DNA of 64,000 bases from Sphagnum compactum (lineage: Eukaryota > Bryophyta > Sphagnopsida > Sphagnales), in contig OZ234497.1 in assembly GCA_965153455.1 (NCBI GenBank), positions 10,230,001 through 10,294,000 of the forward strand, in the 5' to 3' direction. Each line of letters starts with the position of its first letter. Position 1 is the first letter of the stretch. Below are positions 12,648 to 24,842 of this stretch, piece after piece. Both the position numbers and the translations under genes were made by a program. Below the pieces are notes generated by a model that was not told where the DNA came from, made no database searches, and worked only from the letters and a program-made list of their open reading frames with translations.

Positions 12648-13061
12648 TCACAGTTGTAAAAAATCTAAGATGCGGCGAATGGTGTGAGCGAGGTACTCTG
12701 CTCGATGCTCCAAGGGAAGTGGGTTGATCGGGCCTCGTAGCCAACGATAATGGCCATCACCGGGAACCCACGTTCGACAATGGAGGCGGACATCATCATC
12801 TTCGCACTGGCACTCTTCAAACCTTTTTGGCGCGGCTCCACGAGCAGGAACAAACTCTAAATAAATTACTAAAGCATGTGGGTTAGGGGACAGTCGACGA
12901 TCCCATACCGAACGAGCAACTCGAGTGCGCACCACTCTCCTGGGCGGTTCTTCTTCACGCGGCCGTTGAGAAACATTCAAGTCGAGCGGTGTTTCTTCAA
13001 GCTCTTATTGTTGTACGGGTGCGACTGGAGGATTTGAAGGCGTAGCGTCATCGTCCGCCAT
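12648..13061 (-). pseudogene. Small unknown ORF in CACTA A, one stop
   Basis: From an ATG at 13061 the minus strand reads 18 codons (MADDDATPSNPPVAPVQQ), meets TAA at 13005-13007, and continues in the same frame to a TAA-type end at 12648. The continuation has charged Arg/Glu/Pro-rich sequence, then a W-containing region (RTWVPGDGHYRWLRG). The TAA sits where a third glutamine (CAA) would continue the QQ run, so one C-to-T change explains it. An AG acceptor-like GATGCAG lies just upstream of the ATG. Base and codon use are GC-richer than the surrounding AT-rich DNA, which argues for past coding function. I do not recognise the family; it may be an accessory gene of the element or a captured host fragment. 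Confidence 0.5.
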
Positions 13062-13961
13062 GACTAGTTGCACCTGCATCAACAAAAATCAAAAAGGTAG
13101 TACAAACAAGGTGGTACTTGCGTTCAAAAGGGGTCGAGGCCTTTTTATTTAACAAATTAGGGTAGGCGTAAGGTGTGGAAGTGACGGCGGAACCTTATCA
13201 AAACTTGAACACCCTAGATCTAAGGGATTCATCAAACCCTAAATTCAACGGTGGATCTAAAAGTATGTGAGAGTTTTTTTTATGCAAATTGTAATTCCAA
13301 TTTACTATGTACTACATAGTTAATTAGTGCATAGTAAAGTAAATAGGAAGGGAATATCAAAGGAGTAAATGTTACACGGAAATGTTACTTCAACCATTGA
13401 ATTAGTCAAGTAAGAACTCAAGGACTCTTCCTTGTTACTACCGATAATTTATCCTAGTAGTTAGTTACTTGAAGTAATTAGGATGAAAAAGTAGGATGTG
13501 AGGGTCAACGGACGGAAAAGATATGCATCAAGCTCAAGAGACCTCATCAAGATATCCAAGATAAAGGGGAGGTTGGATCCTCCAAATCCCATTAGTCATG
13601 AGGATTTTCATCCTTTTTGATTGGAGGATGGAATATCTCTTGTGTTTCATTGGGCCCAAGGATTCTCATCCTAATTTCAATTGGATGGCCATTCATTCTC
13701 AAATTCTCATTGGCCCTTGAAGGATGAGGAGGCCATTGATTGGTGCAAAAGGATTTTAAAGCTTTCATGGGACAAGGGGAACAAGCTCAAGGAAGGTCAT
13801 GGAGGCTTACCAAGAAAGAAGGCATTATGTGTATGGGAAAAAAGGAAGAGGAGAATGAAGTGTGAGATAGGTTGTTAGTTCTTGTGTGTGGGAGGTGTTC
13901 ATGGAAAGGTCATGAAAAAATGAAGCATGGAATGGAGTTGTGTGTAGCAAGTAATCGTAGT
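13062..13961. other. Unrecognised interior of CACTA A
   Basis: No gene is supported. The strand around 13296-13340 holds nested near-palindromes of TACTATGTACTACATAGT type. Phrases at 13590-13690 (GGATTTTCATCC and similar) echo the CATCCA cluster at 11.3-11.45 kb, which lies outside the element. Confidence 0.35.
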
Positions 13962-14780
13962 GAAGCCTTTAGACTTTTGGTTTAAGTAATTGTTTCTTTC
14001 AAATCCACCATTGGATTTGTGTCAAAATTAGAATAGTTTTATTTTGAAAGGTGTAAAAGCTCCTCCCAAAAATTCAGCATCTTCGGTTTTGCTGTGAAGG
14101 AGTTACAAGTGTTGGAAGTAGAGGGTGTTGAAGTGTTTTTCATGGGATGATTTCCATGGGGAAGCCTCTGGACTTTTGGTTTAATCAATTGTTTCTCTCA
14201 AATCCACAGTTGGAATTGTGTCAAAATTAGAACAGTTTTAGTTTGAAAGGTGTAAAAGCTCTTCCCAAAAATTCAGCATCATCGGTTTCGCTGTGAAGGA
14301 GTTACAAGTGTTGAAAGTAGAGGGTGTTGAAGTGTTTTTCATGGGATGATTTCCACTAGGCAAGCCTCTGGACTTCTGGTTTAATCAATTGTTTCTCTCA
14401 AATCCACCGTTGGAATTGTGTCAAAATTAGATCAGTTTTAATTTGAAAGGTGTAAAAGCTCCTCCCAAAAATTCAGCATCATCGGTTTTGCTGTGAGGGA
14501 GTTACAAGTGTTGGAAGTAGAGGGTGTTGAAGTGTTTTTCATGGAATGATTTCCATGGGATGATTTCCATGGGAAAGCCTTTGGACTTTTGGTTTAATCA
14601 ATTGTTTCTCTCAAATTCACCGTTGGATTTGTGTCAAATTTGAATCAGTTTTAGCTCAGAAGGTGTGAAAAGCCCTCCAAAAAATTTAGCTTGATCGGGC
14701 TTTCTATAAGGGAGCTACGCGGGTTGGAAGTAGAAGGGGTTATAGTATCTGTTTTTTCCTCAAACTAGGCAAGTGGCTCC
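13962..14780. repeat. Tandem repeat, about 200 bp x 4
   Basis: The phrase GACTTTTGGTTTAA and the sequence after it recur at 13972, 14171, 14371 (one change) and 14584, giving spacings of 199, 200 and 213 bases. The longer third spacing is explained by an extra 13-base duplication of GATTTCCATGGGA. The units are still highly similar, so the amplification looks fairly recent. It lies inside CACTA A and encodes nothing recognisable. Confidence 0.9.
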
Positions 14781-15399
14781 TAGTTCCAAGGTTTAAATCT
14801 AGATCAAAAAACATAAAATGAAAAATTTATGAGAGTTGTTTAAACATGGCTCCTTTTGTATTAGCTTCCAACTCCAATGCATGTTAGACTAGGATGTTGT
14901 ATGTAGTTGTTATGACGAACGGAGTGGAAGGTTTCAAACCATCGAACATGACATTGAAATGAACATCAACATACGGCTCCTCAATATTCCATCATGGTGA
15001 GTTACAATTCCCTCACGATGTTTTGTAGCTTCAATTTGGACACAACGCATTAGATTTTTGGTGAATTTCATTACTTACCTCGAACCACCTCACTTGTTAG
15101 ACTACACTACATAGTAGTTTCACTTCCAACCGGTTTTTTTATTGTGAGTGCATATCTTAGTGGTGAAGGTGTGCAATAATTCCTCACACCTTAGGTTATT
15201 TTATTTTAAATTAATATATGTTATTTCAAGTTATACTTTAAATTATTCAAGGTCATTCTACTTAATGTTATTATAAATTATTTTATCCTAAGCATAATAA
15301 ATTTAAAACAATCTAGAACAAAATATAATGACCTAAGGTAAAAATAACTTAGAATAAAAAATAATAACCTATGAAAAATAATTTTAACACCCTACAATA
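14781..15399. other. Unrecognised interior of CACTA A
   Basis: Nothing recognisable; composition becomes progressively more AT-rich toward the minisatellite. Confidence 0.35.
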
Positions 15400-16640
15400 T
15401 AATAACCACTAATAGCCTATGATATTATAACATAGAATATCAAACAATAATTTATAATAAAATAATCACCAATAGTTGTAATATAACATATAATAACCAA
15501 CAATAACTAATAATACAATAACCATTAATAACCATTAATAAAATAGCCATCAATAACCACCAATAAAATGACCACCAATGGCTTACAACGAAATAATCTC
15601 TAATAGCCATTAATGGAATAGCCACCAATAGCCCTTAATAAAATAACCACCAACAACCATTAATAGAAGAACCACCAATAACCATTAATAGAATAGCCAT
15701 TAGTAGCCATTAATTGATTAATCACGAATAACCATTAATAGAATAGCCACCAATAGGCATTAATAGATTAATCACGAATAGCCTTTAATAGAATAACCAC
15801 CAATAGTCATTAATAGAATAGCCACCAGTAGCCATTAATAGAATAGCCACCAGTATCCATTAATAGAATAGCCACCAATAGCCATTAATATAATAGCCAC
15901 CAATAACCATTCATATAATAACCACCAATAACCACCAATAGAATAACCACTAATAGCCACCAATAGAATAACTATTAATGGTCATTAATGCGATAACCAC
16001 CAATAATTATTAATGGTCATTAATGCAATAACCACCAATAACTATTAATAAAATAACCATTAAAAATCATTAATAGCTACAAATAGAATAGGTACCAATA
16101 GCCATTAATAACCACCAATAGCACTAATAAAATAACGACCAATACCCATAAATTATAATTGCTTAGGATTGCCAAAAATAATTTATAATAAACGAAAATA
16201 ACTTAGGTGAAATAATTTTCAATAGTGAAAAGTAACTTATAATAGTTACAAGTAGTTTAAACTGAAATAATTTATAATAGCCAAAAATAACAAAAAATAG
16301 ACAAAAAAAACTTACAATAGCTGAAAATAACATAAGGTGAAATAGATTAAATTAACCAAAAGTAATTTATAATAACTACAAGTAGTCTAAATTGAAATAA
16401 TCTACAATAGCCAAAAATAACATAGATAGCCAAAAAAACTTACAATAGCTGAAAATAGCCTAAGGTGAAATAAGTTAAAATAACCAAAAATAACTTAAAA
16501 TAACCAAAAGTATCCTAGGGCGAAATAGCCAAAAATAACCAAAAATAATTGAAAATAGTCATAAATAGCCGTAAATAATGTAAGGTGAAATAATTTAAAT
16601 TAATGAAAAGTAGTCATATAATAATTGAAAGTAGTTTAAC
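15400..16640. repeat. AT-rich minisatellite array
   Basis: The stretch is built from short variants of AATAGCCACCAATAGCCATT, a unit of roughly 12-24 bases with frequent ACC/GCC and ATA variation. From about 16190 it grades into a second flavour based on AAAATAACTTAGGTGAAATA-like units. One strand is strongly depleted in G. The pattern is visible by eye over 1.2 kb; exact unit and copy number need a repeat finder. Confidence 0.85.
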
Positions 16641-16940
16641 ATAAGTGGTATTATTATATTAACAAAAAAAAATCCATTTACTAAACTATTTTTTTTCAAA
16701 AGAACGGTCATTGAAATGTTATTGAATAATGATATTCAACTTTTTTTTTGTTCAAATGATTTTAAACTTTCAAAAAGAAATAAATGTAATTATGTACATT
16801 ATCGAATTTTTTTAAAAAGTAAATTCGAATCATTTCATTTGAACAAAATCTCAACAAAATATGAATTTTCAAAGTTTATGTTTTTGTAATGTTTAAAATG
16901 AAGTATTTGATAAATAGAATGTAATGTAACATATTATCAC
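16641..16940. other. AT-rich spacer in CACTA A
   Basis: Nothing recognised between the minisatellite and the tRNA-like sequence. Confidence 0.35.
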
Positions 16941-17150
16941 AACAAGTGGGGTGGTTTGATGGTAAAGGTGTTTGCCTCCAATCCAAAGGTTAAGGGATCA
17001 AACCTCATGGGTGGTGTTGTGTGTGGTCAACAATGGAATGTTGACCAAATATTCTCCGTTCTTACGAATCGAATTCTTACGTTAGGTGCCTAGGTTGATT
17101 ACGTGGCCTACCTACCTAGGCTAGGTTTTTAACCTAGCGTAGGTAGTGAC
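16941..17150 (+). mobile_element. tRNA-derived SINE (head region)
   Basis: GTGGGGTGGTTTGATGGTAA begins at about 16946 and resembles a tRNA 5' half with an RNA polymerase III A box (TGGTTTGATGG). About 40 bases later GGATCAAACCTC resembles a degenerate B box. The anticodon-arm region lacks convincing pairing, so this is not a working tRNA gene. The roughly 100 bases after the head (GTGTGTGGTCAACAATGG and on) would be the SINE body. The 3' end and target duplication could not be fixed, so the right boundary is approximate. It is nested inside CACTA A near its right end. Confidence 0.55.
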
Positions 17151-17457
17151 ACGTGTCAATAAATAATAGGTTTTAAAATCATGAGATTATCAATAATATT
17201 ATATATATAATAATTAAAATTTAATTAATTATTATACTGGTTAGTTAACTAACTAGCAAGTGAATGGTTTGGTAAATTTGTATTTCACTTGAGAGTAACC
17301 TTGTTTCATTAGGTATTAGTGAAACAAATCATTGTCCGTAACAACTAGTCCTCGTTCACTAAAGGGTTAAACAATTTCATTAGGTTAAAATGTCCAAATT
17401 CACTCAAAAATGTAGTGAAACCCATAGTGAACTAAGACACATTTCCTAGTAGTGTAG

Positions 17458-20400
17458 ATTACCGAAGGGTCATTTCCCAACCCTTTTTTTGGTGGTGTGG
17501 TGCGAGGGGTGAAATGAGGTGTGAGGTGTGCAAGAGGGCATGGAACATAGGCGCAACACATGGGTGATTTTTTTGTAAGTGCTCCTAATACTAATAGGTG
17601 GTGGAGTGTTGCGCCATCAAGCTGCATCATCAACTTTTGAATTTCTACATAATTATTGTCATAAATCTTTGAGCGGAGCTTACATGGGTGGAAGCATGTA
17701 TGTGTTAAAAGGGTTACACCCCCTTGCGTTGTGGGTTTTTGCATTTGTTTCCTGTGTCTGTGTTTGGGATTGCCAAATTTTTATCAAGGGTTAAGGAAAT
17801 TTGTCAAATTGTGTGCCTTCAGGCTACATCAAAGGGCAAGCAAAAGCTCATGTGATGATTTCTTACAAATTTGTGCATATGTTTAGTAAGAAACTATGGG
17901 TAAAAGGCTACGAGCCTTCCCACGTGTGCTAATTATGGCATCAAATTGATTAAATATAGTGACCCAATTTGAAAATATTATATAAGACCCTTACCTGCTC
18001 CAGTTTCAACCACTTGAGATCATAACCCTTCTCAAGAGCCATAGTAACCACCAATTCCAACAAGTAATCAATAAACATTAGAATGCCAAATTTGAGAAAA
18101 TGAAATTGACACCAAATGGAAAACCATTGAAAATACCTTTTGTTGCTAAGGATTAAACTACAATAAACATGGAGATAACTTGTACATGAAGTTTTTTCCA
18201 TAAAGTTTGAACATTAGTGTAACTGCTTTACAATCTTTGAATAAAGATTGTTGAAAAATTATAATAATTTGTACATCCCAAATACCAAGCAAAATATGAT
18301 GTAATTTGGATTTGAGTTCAATATTATGCTTGATGAAGTATGTTCCATTTGAGGTGTATATGGCCAATCTAAGGGTCAAAGCCAAAATAAGGATTGACTT
18401 GAAAATAAATATCAGTTTCAATGTTGGCTTCACAACCTTAGGTATGGAACACTATGTCATGGCAGAACTTTGAGCAACCATCACATGGCTGACATTGATT
18501 GCATTGGAATTTATAAATTATAATCAATGTCATTACCTTATGAGAAAAATCTCAAGATCAACCTTTTATATCATGTTAATTGAACTTTTTGTTTGGCAAA
18601 AATAGTGAGACAAAACTCTTGCAACTAGAAATGATAAGTGTACCTCTTTGACAAACATCTCAAAAGGATCGAGTGGTTCTTTGCTATTACGGATAACCAT
18701 TGGTTGCTTGCTTGTCTGTGTCCTCTCTTGCACCTTCCATCCACACACAAATTGCATCATTACTCTTCATTTGCTCTCCAAAATGAACTAGTTCAAACAT
18801 CAAATACAATAGAAACCCTATTCACCTAAAACATAGTTCTATTATCTACTTCCAATTAACTACCCAAGGGATCATGACATTTGTCCATACTACTCATTAC
18901 AATATCATCAAAACTTGACATTTATGCTACAACAATATACAAAATTGCCTAGGCTCATAACACGAATGCTTGAACAATAGTTGACATTTATGAAACTTAA
19001 CATAGAACTATTTTATAGATACATCAATAAGATGACCAAAATATGTATCCACTAAGGCAACAACCTAGCATATTCCATGACATATAGATTGTTACCTCCA
19101 CAATTGTGGTATAAACAAGATGCACCCATGATGACCGTATCCCATTCTCTTACAAGAAACACAACTATCCATGAACCAAAACCTTAAATCCAAAATACTA
19201 TGTTTGAAGACCTTGGCATAGGGCTACTATGAGTTAAACACCAAGATATGGGTTAGCAAAGAACTAAGACCAAAGACCTTAATTAATAGCATTTGCAAGT
19301 TGATGGCCTTTTACCCAACTGATATTTTTTAAAACTTTTATATTTATGCTTTCTTTGGCAAGAACAAAATAAACATGGTCAAATTTACAAGTTTCCTTGC
19401 TACCAATCTCTCATTATATTTTATGGTTGTAGCATTAGTGCACATTCAAAGGTAATCCACACATATAGACATAAAACCATGCAAACAGATAATTATTCTT
19501 CCATTGAACATTATATCCAATTCTTGTTTTCAAGTGCCATCAATTATTTGCACACTAAGATTTTCTAAAATGTCCCATTGTTTTTTAAGTGTTGTTACTA
19601 ATTATGTTAGTAAGAAAAGATGAGATTACAAGAAAAACCAAAAAATTCAATTTTGGGAACAAAATAGTTGGCCATGAAGAATATTATGGCCAGAATATGA
19701 ATGGAATATGAGGAGAATGTGTTGAAATGAATTGCAAAACAATGAAGATGATAAGACCAAATAACTTAAACCTTGGACACAGATTTACATGTATAGGTAG
19801 TAGATTGATATGGATAACAAATTCTCCTTGTAACCTTGCAAAAAAAATTCTTCGTCAAAACATCATTAAAGAAATGTGATCATTAAAAGTCACTTACGCT
19901 TGCAAGATCCAAATTAGCCAGCACTAGAAGTTTTAGTCCCGCAATTAATATAGACCTCATTATCAAACTTCAAATAGGAAAGGAAAAAAGGTTGACAATT
20001 CATTGGATTTTCACATTCTTTCCCGAGTTCAAAGCCTAAACCCCTCTTGCACATTAGATTGATGATAGCCACAAGGTCATGAAGGTTGCACATATGTCTA
20101 AGGACACAAGGATAATTCATAAGGTATACAATCCCATAAGTACCATGAAGCGAAATGCCCAACAAAGTTCAATTATGGCAACCCTTTCAATTCTATAAGA
20201 TTATCCTTGCACCATATGTAACAACATCATGCACAAGTTAAACAAGAAAAGGAAAAAATTCCAAAAGGGTGAAAACATGTTATCGTGTACACAAACAATT
20301 GTCACAATTTGATAGTTTTGAGTACTTGGGTGAAAGCACACTATGGAGGGGCCAAAATTATTGTCACCTTGTACTATTTTTTAAGGGTCCCATGTTTGAA

Positions 20401-22897
20401 CTTCAACCGTGTCATTATTATGAAGGATTTCCACAATGTTTTTGCATATTATGGTAGGTCAAAACCCAAATAAGTCAAATTTCAAAGAAACTACACTTTT
20501 TAGTCTAATATGATGTGATGTTAGAATATATTTGTGCCAAAAAAATATATGTCACAACATATTTAAAAATGAAAATATATTCAAAAAATGATTGAAATGA
20601 TTTTTAGTTTTCATGAAATTTGTAGTATATATTAAACATTGTGATTCCATGTGATTGGAACAAGTTTGTGAGCCATGTGAAGAGTTTAATAATTATCAAA
20701 TCACAAATGGGTCTTTTTGGGGGCAATGACCATAAATTTGTGGTAAATTAACATTTTGACAAATTATCACATTTAAATTTGGAAGATGACAAAATATGTG
20801 AGGTGGGTCATTTTGGAAATTTTCATTTCAAATGTTTTTTGGCTAATTCATTAAAACCCAAACCTAGTTCAGCCGAAAAATGTAAACATGTTTTATTATA
20901 TTGCATATACCATAAATATATTCATTATTCCTTGAATTTAATCTTTTTTTAAAAATCAAACAATATTAAATATCATTAACTTTGTGAAAATCAAAATATC
21001 AAGCTTAAACACCAAAAGTGAAATTCTAAATTAAATGCAAAACATTTTGTAGAAATATACATTACATTGATGTCATGAAAATGCCCAAAGTGGCTCCCTC
21101 GTAGTGTGTTTTCACCCACATATCTGAATTTCATGCATCATGGTGGAAATTTGGAAAATAAATTTCACTAAAATTTTGTAATAAACGATGGTTTTATGTC
21201 CTAATTTAATATTATGTTGCGAAATCAACACACCTATGAATGATATAATAGTCCAACAAAGTATTATTTTGATTTATAAAACCCTGTCACATTTCACTAT
21301 GAGAAAACTATGTCTATTGCAACTTGTCCGATGCAACTAAAAGATGTTCAATACAACTAGATTACAACAAAAAAATGTCTAATACAATTAAATTACAATC
21401 AAATAGACATTTTAAGGATTAACAAATACTACATTTAATAATAAATTTTCCACGAAAGTTTACACATTCATAAAAGAAACCATAAAAAACAATCTTTCCC
21501 ATCGAAGTATTCAAATTTTTTTAAGGTTGTGGAATTTAGATTATATGATCTTAAATATGTTCATTAGTACAATATGGTATGATAATGTTGATGATTATGC
21601 TTTTTTTAGGTTGAAAAATGTTTTTCCATTGAAGACTTATTGGGGCTAAGTGTTTTTTTAATCATTTGACAAAAGTAACATGAAGTTTTGAATTTAAAAA
21701 AAGATGGAAAATTGCTGTCAAATAAGGATTTTTCAAAATCTTTATTAAATTATTGGTGTACATTTACACAAATGTACAATTATGTTTCAATTTCATATTC
21801 ATGATTATTGTGATTTCTTTTAATTTTGAAGCCAAAATCATTTATATGTGATCTTTAAAATAATTCAAATTGAATGCTTATGTGTTGCTACTTTTGATGC
21901 TATATGTAGTTCCAAATTTCCTTCAAATTGTGTACATTGTAGTGTGTATTCACCCAAGAATAAATTTTTAAATGTTTATAATTTTGGGTAACTTTTCTGC
22001 TATATTCAGTTTCCAAGTGTAGTAATACGCCAAACCTATATTTGTGTCAAAACACTTATTGGTGGTAAGCTCAAGTTGACATATTGGGGACCGAGGCAAC
22101 ATACATTTTCAACTCAAGAACGGCTACTACTACATCTATCCCATACAACACAAAAAGGTTTGTGGTCCAACGTTGTAATTGAAGGAAGTACTATAAGAAT
22201 GAAGAAAAATAAGAGAAATGATCTAGCCAAATTGAAGCCCCTAGACCTTAGGCTTGCAATACTTTGTAGTGCACAATATGCGACTTCAACTGATTATGAT
22301 CCAACCATCAAGATTGGACCATAGATTGGTCACAAAGGACTTGAATTGGCCTTTTCCTGAAATAGTTTCCCATAATTGCCCCTATTTTTTAGGGATGTCT
22401 ACATTCACCACATCAATGAAGGTAATACTCATGTTGTTTCTGATAATGCAAAGTTTGACGCCCAAGGGCACCATTGCAACAACTTCCAAGCTTGAAAGCC
22501 TCCAAGGTGAAACTTACTATCTATTAATAAGTTCCAAACATTAGTCTCATTGTCATACATTCGCAATTTACAACCATCATGGCAATCAAGTGCATATAGG
22601 TTGCCTTGGAGTTCAACACATGGCTTACACCAACCATCCACCATTCCATTGACAATAGGAGGTCTATCAATTATTAGTGGATGGCACATACACCTCACTC
22701 ATGACTTGATGGTGTGCTCTTAAGCCCTTGAGAAACCACTTGCCACAAACTTAAACCACATTCAAATGTTTCTGCATCACCATGTGATCGAGGAATAAGT
22801 TATCAAAATTATTGCCCAACCATAGTGTATGGTGATGAAATTTTTTATGATGAAAATTCATAACAATCAAAAAATGTGACTATTTATTAAAAGAAAA
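17458..22897. other. AT-rich spacer between CACTA A and B
   Basis: About 5.4 kb with only short reading frames and no recognisable domain on either strand. Two similar phrases, GTAGTGTGTTTTCACCCA near 21101 and GTAGTGTGTATTCACCCA near 21941, may mark an old dispersed repeat. No gene is supported. Confidence 0.4.
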
Positions 22898-24842
22898 CAC
22901 TACTAGAATTCGTGACCTTTTAAGAGGTTCAAGTTGACTAGCTTATTCTTTTTCACCAAAGGAAAGGTACATTTTGACTAAAGGTCCCATGCATGAATGT
23001 CACATGTAAGTTTTGACTGATCTACTTGACTAAAGTGACTCATTTAACTATCTTGTCAAATTGTTCATCTAGTCAAATTTGACCAAAAAGTGACACCCTT
23101 GGTCAAAATGGCAAGGGGCGTAGTCAAATAATACATGCTATTGGGCCGCTAGGTACCTATGTATAGGTGTTTGTAATTCTAACATCAACAATATTCATTT
23201 ATTTATGAAGCTAGTTGATCAATGTGAATATATAATCCTTTAGAATTGGTTTCATGTTGATGGCCAAATGTAAGGGCCTTGCTACAAGTTACAACATCAG
23301 AAACAAGAAATATTGATGCACAACATATTCAAAGGAATGTGGCAAACTGTAGGTTAAAAAAATTTGGGACAACCAGGTAACTTTGATTATTTAGAAATCC
23401 AATTAACAAGTGATTCGTATTGCAAAAAACTTGTACTTTGAATTGATGCAAGACCATGTTTGATAGCAACTTGAAAAGAAGGCTATGTATGCTTTCATAC
23501 CCAATAGCAAATATAACGTTTACTTAATTGCAAAGATTCCTATTAAAATGTCAAGTTCACATCTTGTTCCAAAAGCCCCATCAACATTGCATATGTAGCA
23601 CTTTATGGTCAACCTCCACATGCACATTGAACCATAACATTATATGTGGCCATAATTGTTATTACATGTATAACATATGTTTCAAAAAAATTGGATGTTG
23701 ACCACATAGACCTTGGACCCTTGTTATGCACATTTTGTGCTTGGATTGGTCACCTACTTTGTCCATTCTAAGCACAAAATGGGCATAATAGGACCCAAAG
23801 TGTGTATGGGTAGCGCCAAAACATGTTTGATGGGTGAAAGGCAATCAAGAAAAAATACACATATACAATATTGCCATACTACCTACATAACTAACTATGG
23901 GCACATATATTACATGTGTTTTTTATCCACACATCAAGATACCCTATGCATACCAAATTCATTCAAAAACAAATTATAGTGGGAACAAATAGATTGGCCT
24001 TGTTGTTAAAGTCTAAGACCAATTACTTTCAAAAATTGATGATCCTTGAGTCATCATCATGCTCATGTTCACTTGCAATTGTTAGACCTCTAAGACTAAA
24101 ATATTAGTGCCAGTAGCTCCATAACCCATGTTCACTGCCATATTGCATCTCCATGTTTAAGTTACCCCAAGCATCTTCATCACTTCAACATTCTTCCAGC
24201 ATTGAAAGATCAACAACCTTGAATACATCTTGCAATCCTTGAACTGTACATGAAATTAAAGTTGCATAATTAGTAAGAAGACATTTTAAAGAAAAATGGT
24301 ATGATGGAAGACACATGTTTGTATTCAAATCTTAATATGCAATGGTGTAAATTAATTGACAACTTATCTACAAAACCCAATGATAGACATTGACACAGTT
24401 TGGCTAGACCATACTGTAATGAATAAAAGCAACAACAAGGTGAACATATGTTGAATTAAAGGCCTGATAGCTACCTAGCAATTGGCCAACAACCTACAAG
24501 AAACAACATAAATGACACGTTCAATCTTATCATTTCAAGTACCTAACCTCACTACATAGGTAATTGTAATTATATATTAAAGCCTACCTAATGTTCAAGT
24601 TTAAGAAGAGATGATCACATCAACCTAAACCACTTTTATGTTAATAATGCCATATTTTTTGAACAATTAACTTAGATGATCTTTAATTCCTTAGGTTGCA
24701 CATGGATTCCACTCTCCAAATTATATTATAATGTATATCCTAATCCTCATTAGTACCAAAAGTAAGCATTATAAAACTAACAAATCATGTTTTCAACATC
24801 TGTATTCACTTGATAGTGGAACAAATGTATAATACCTGCCAA

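Larger units (their letters stand above)
11718..17454. mobile_element. CACTA (En/Spm) element A, non-autonomous
   Basis: The left end is CACTACTACAAAAATGGGG; the right end, read on the minus strand, is CACTACTAGGAAATGTGTC. The 3 bases outside both ends are TAG (11715-11717 and 17455-17457), the target duplication size known for CACTA elements. The subterminal 200-300 bases at both ends carry repeats of TTCACTA and TAGTGAA. The 5737-bp interior holds a broken ORF (12.6-13.1 kb), a four-unit 200-bp tandem repeat, a long AT-rich minisatellite and a tRNA-like SINE head, but no readable TNP2 transposase. If it moved, enzymes must have come from another element. The ends and duplication are directly visible; non-autonomy is inferred from the missing transposase. 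Confidence 0.9.

Noticed and set aside
15095-15115. Internal CACTACATAGTAG as another CACTA end
   Set aside because: No partner end with a matching 3-bp duplication was found; it sits inside element A.
15400-16640. CRISPR-like spaced repeats
   Set aside because: Units are short, variable and contiguous without unique spacers, and this is a plant nuclear sequence.
16941-17020. Functional tRNA gene
   Set aside because: The A- and B-box-like motifs are present, but the arms do not pair into a convincing cloverleaf and the B box is degenerate; a SINE head fits better.
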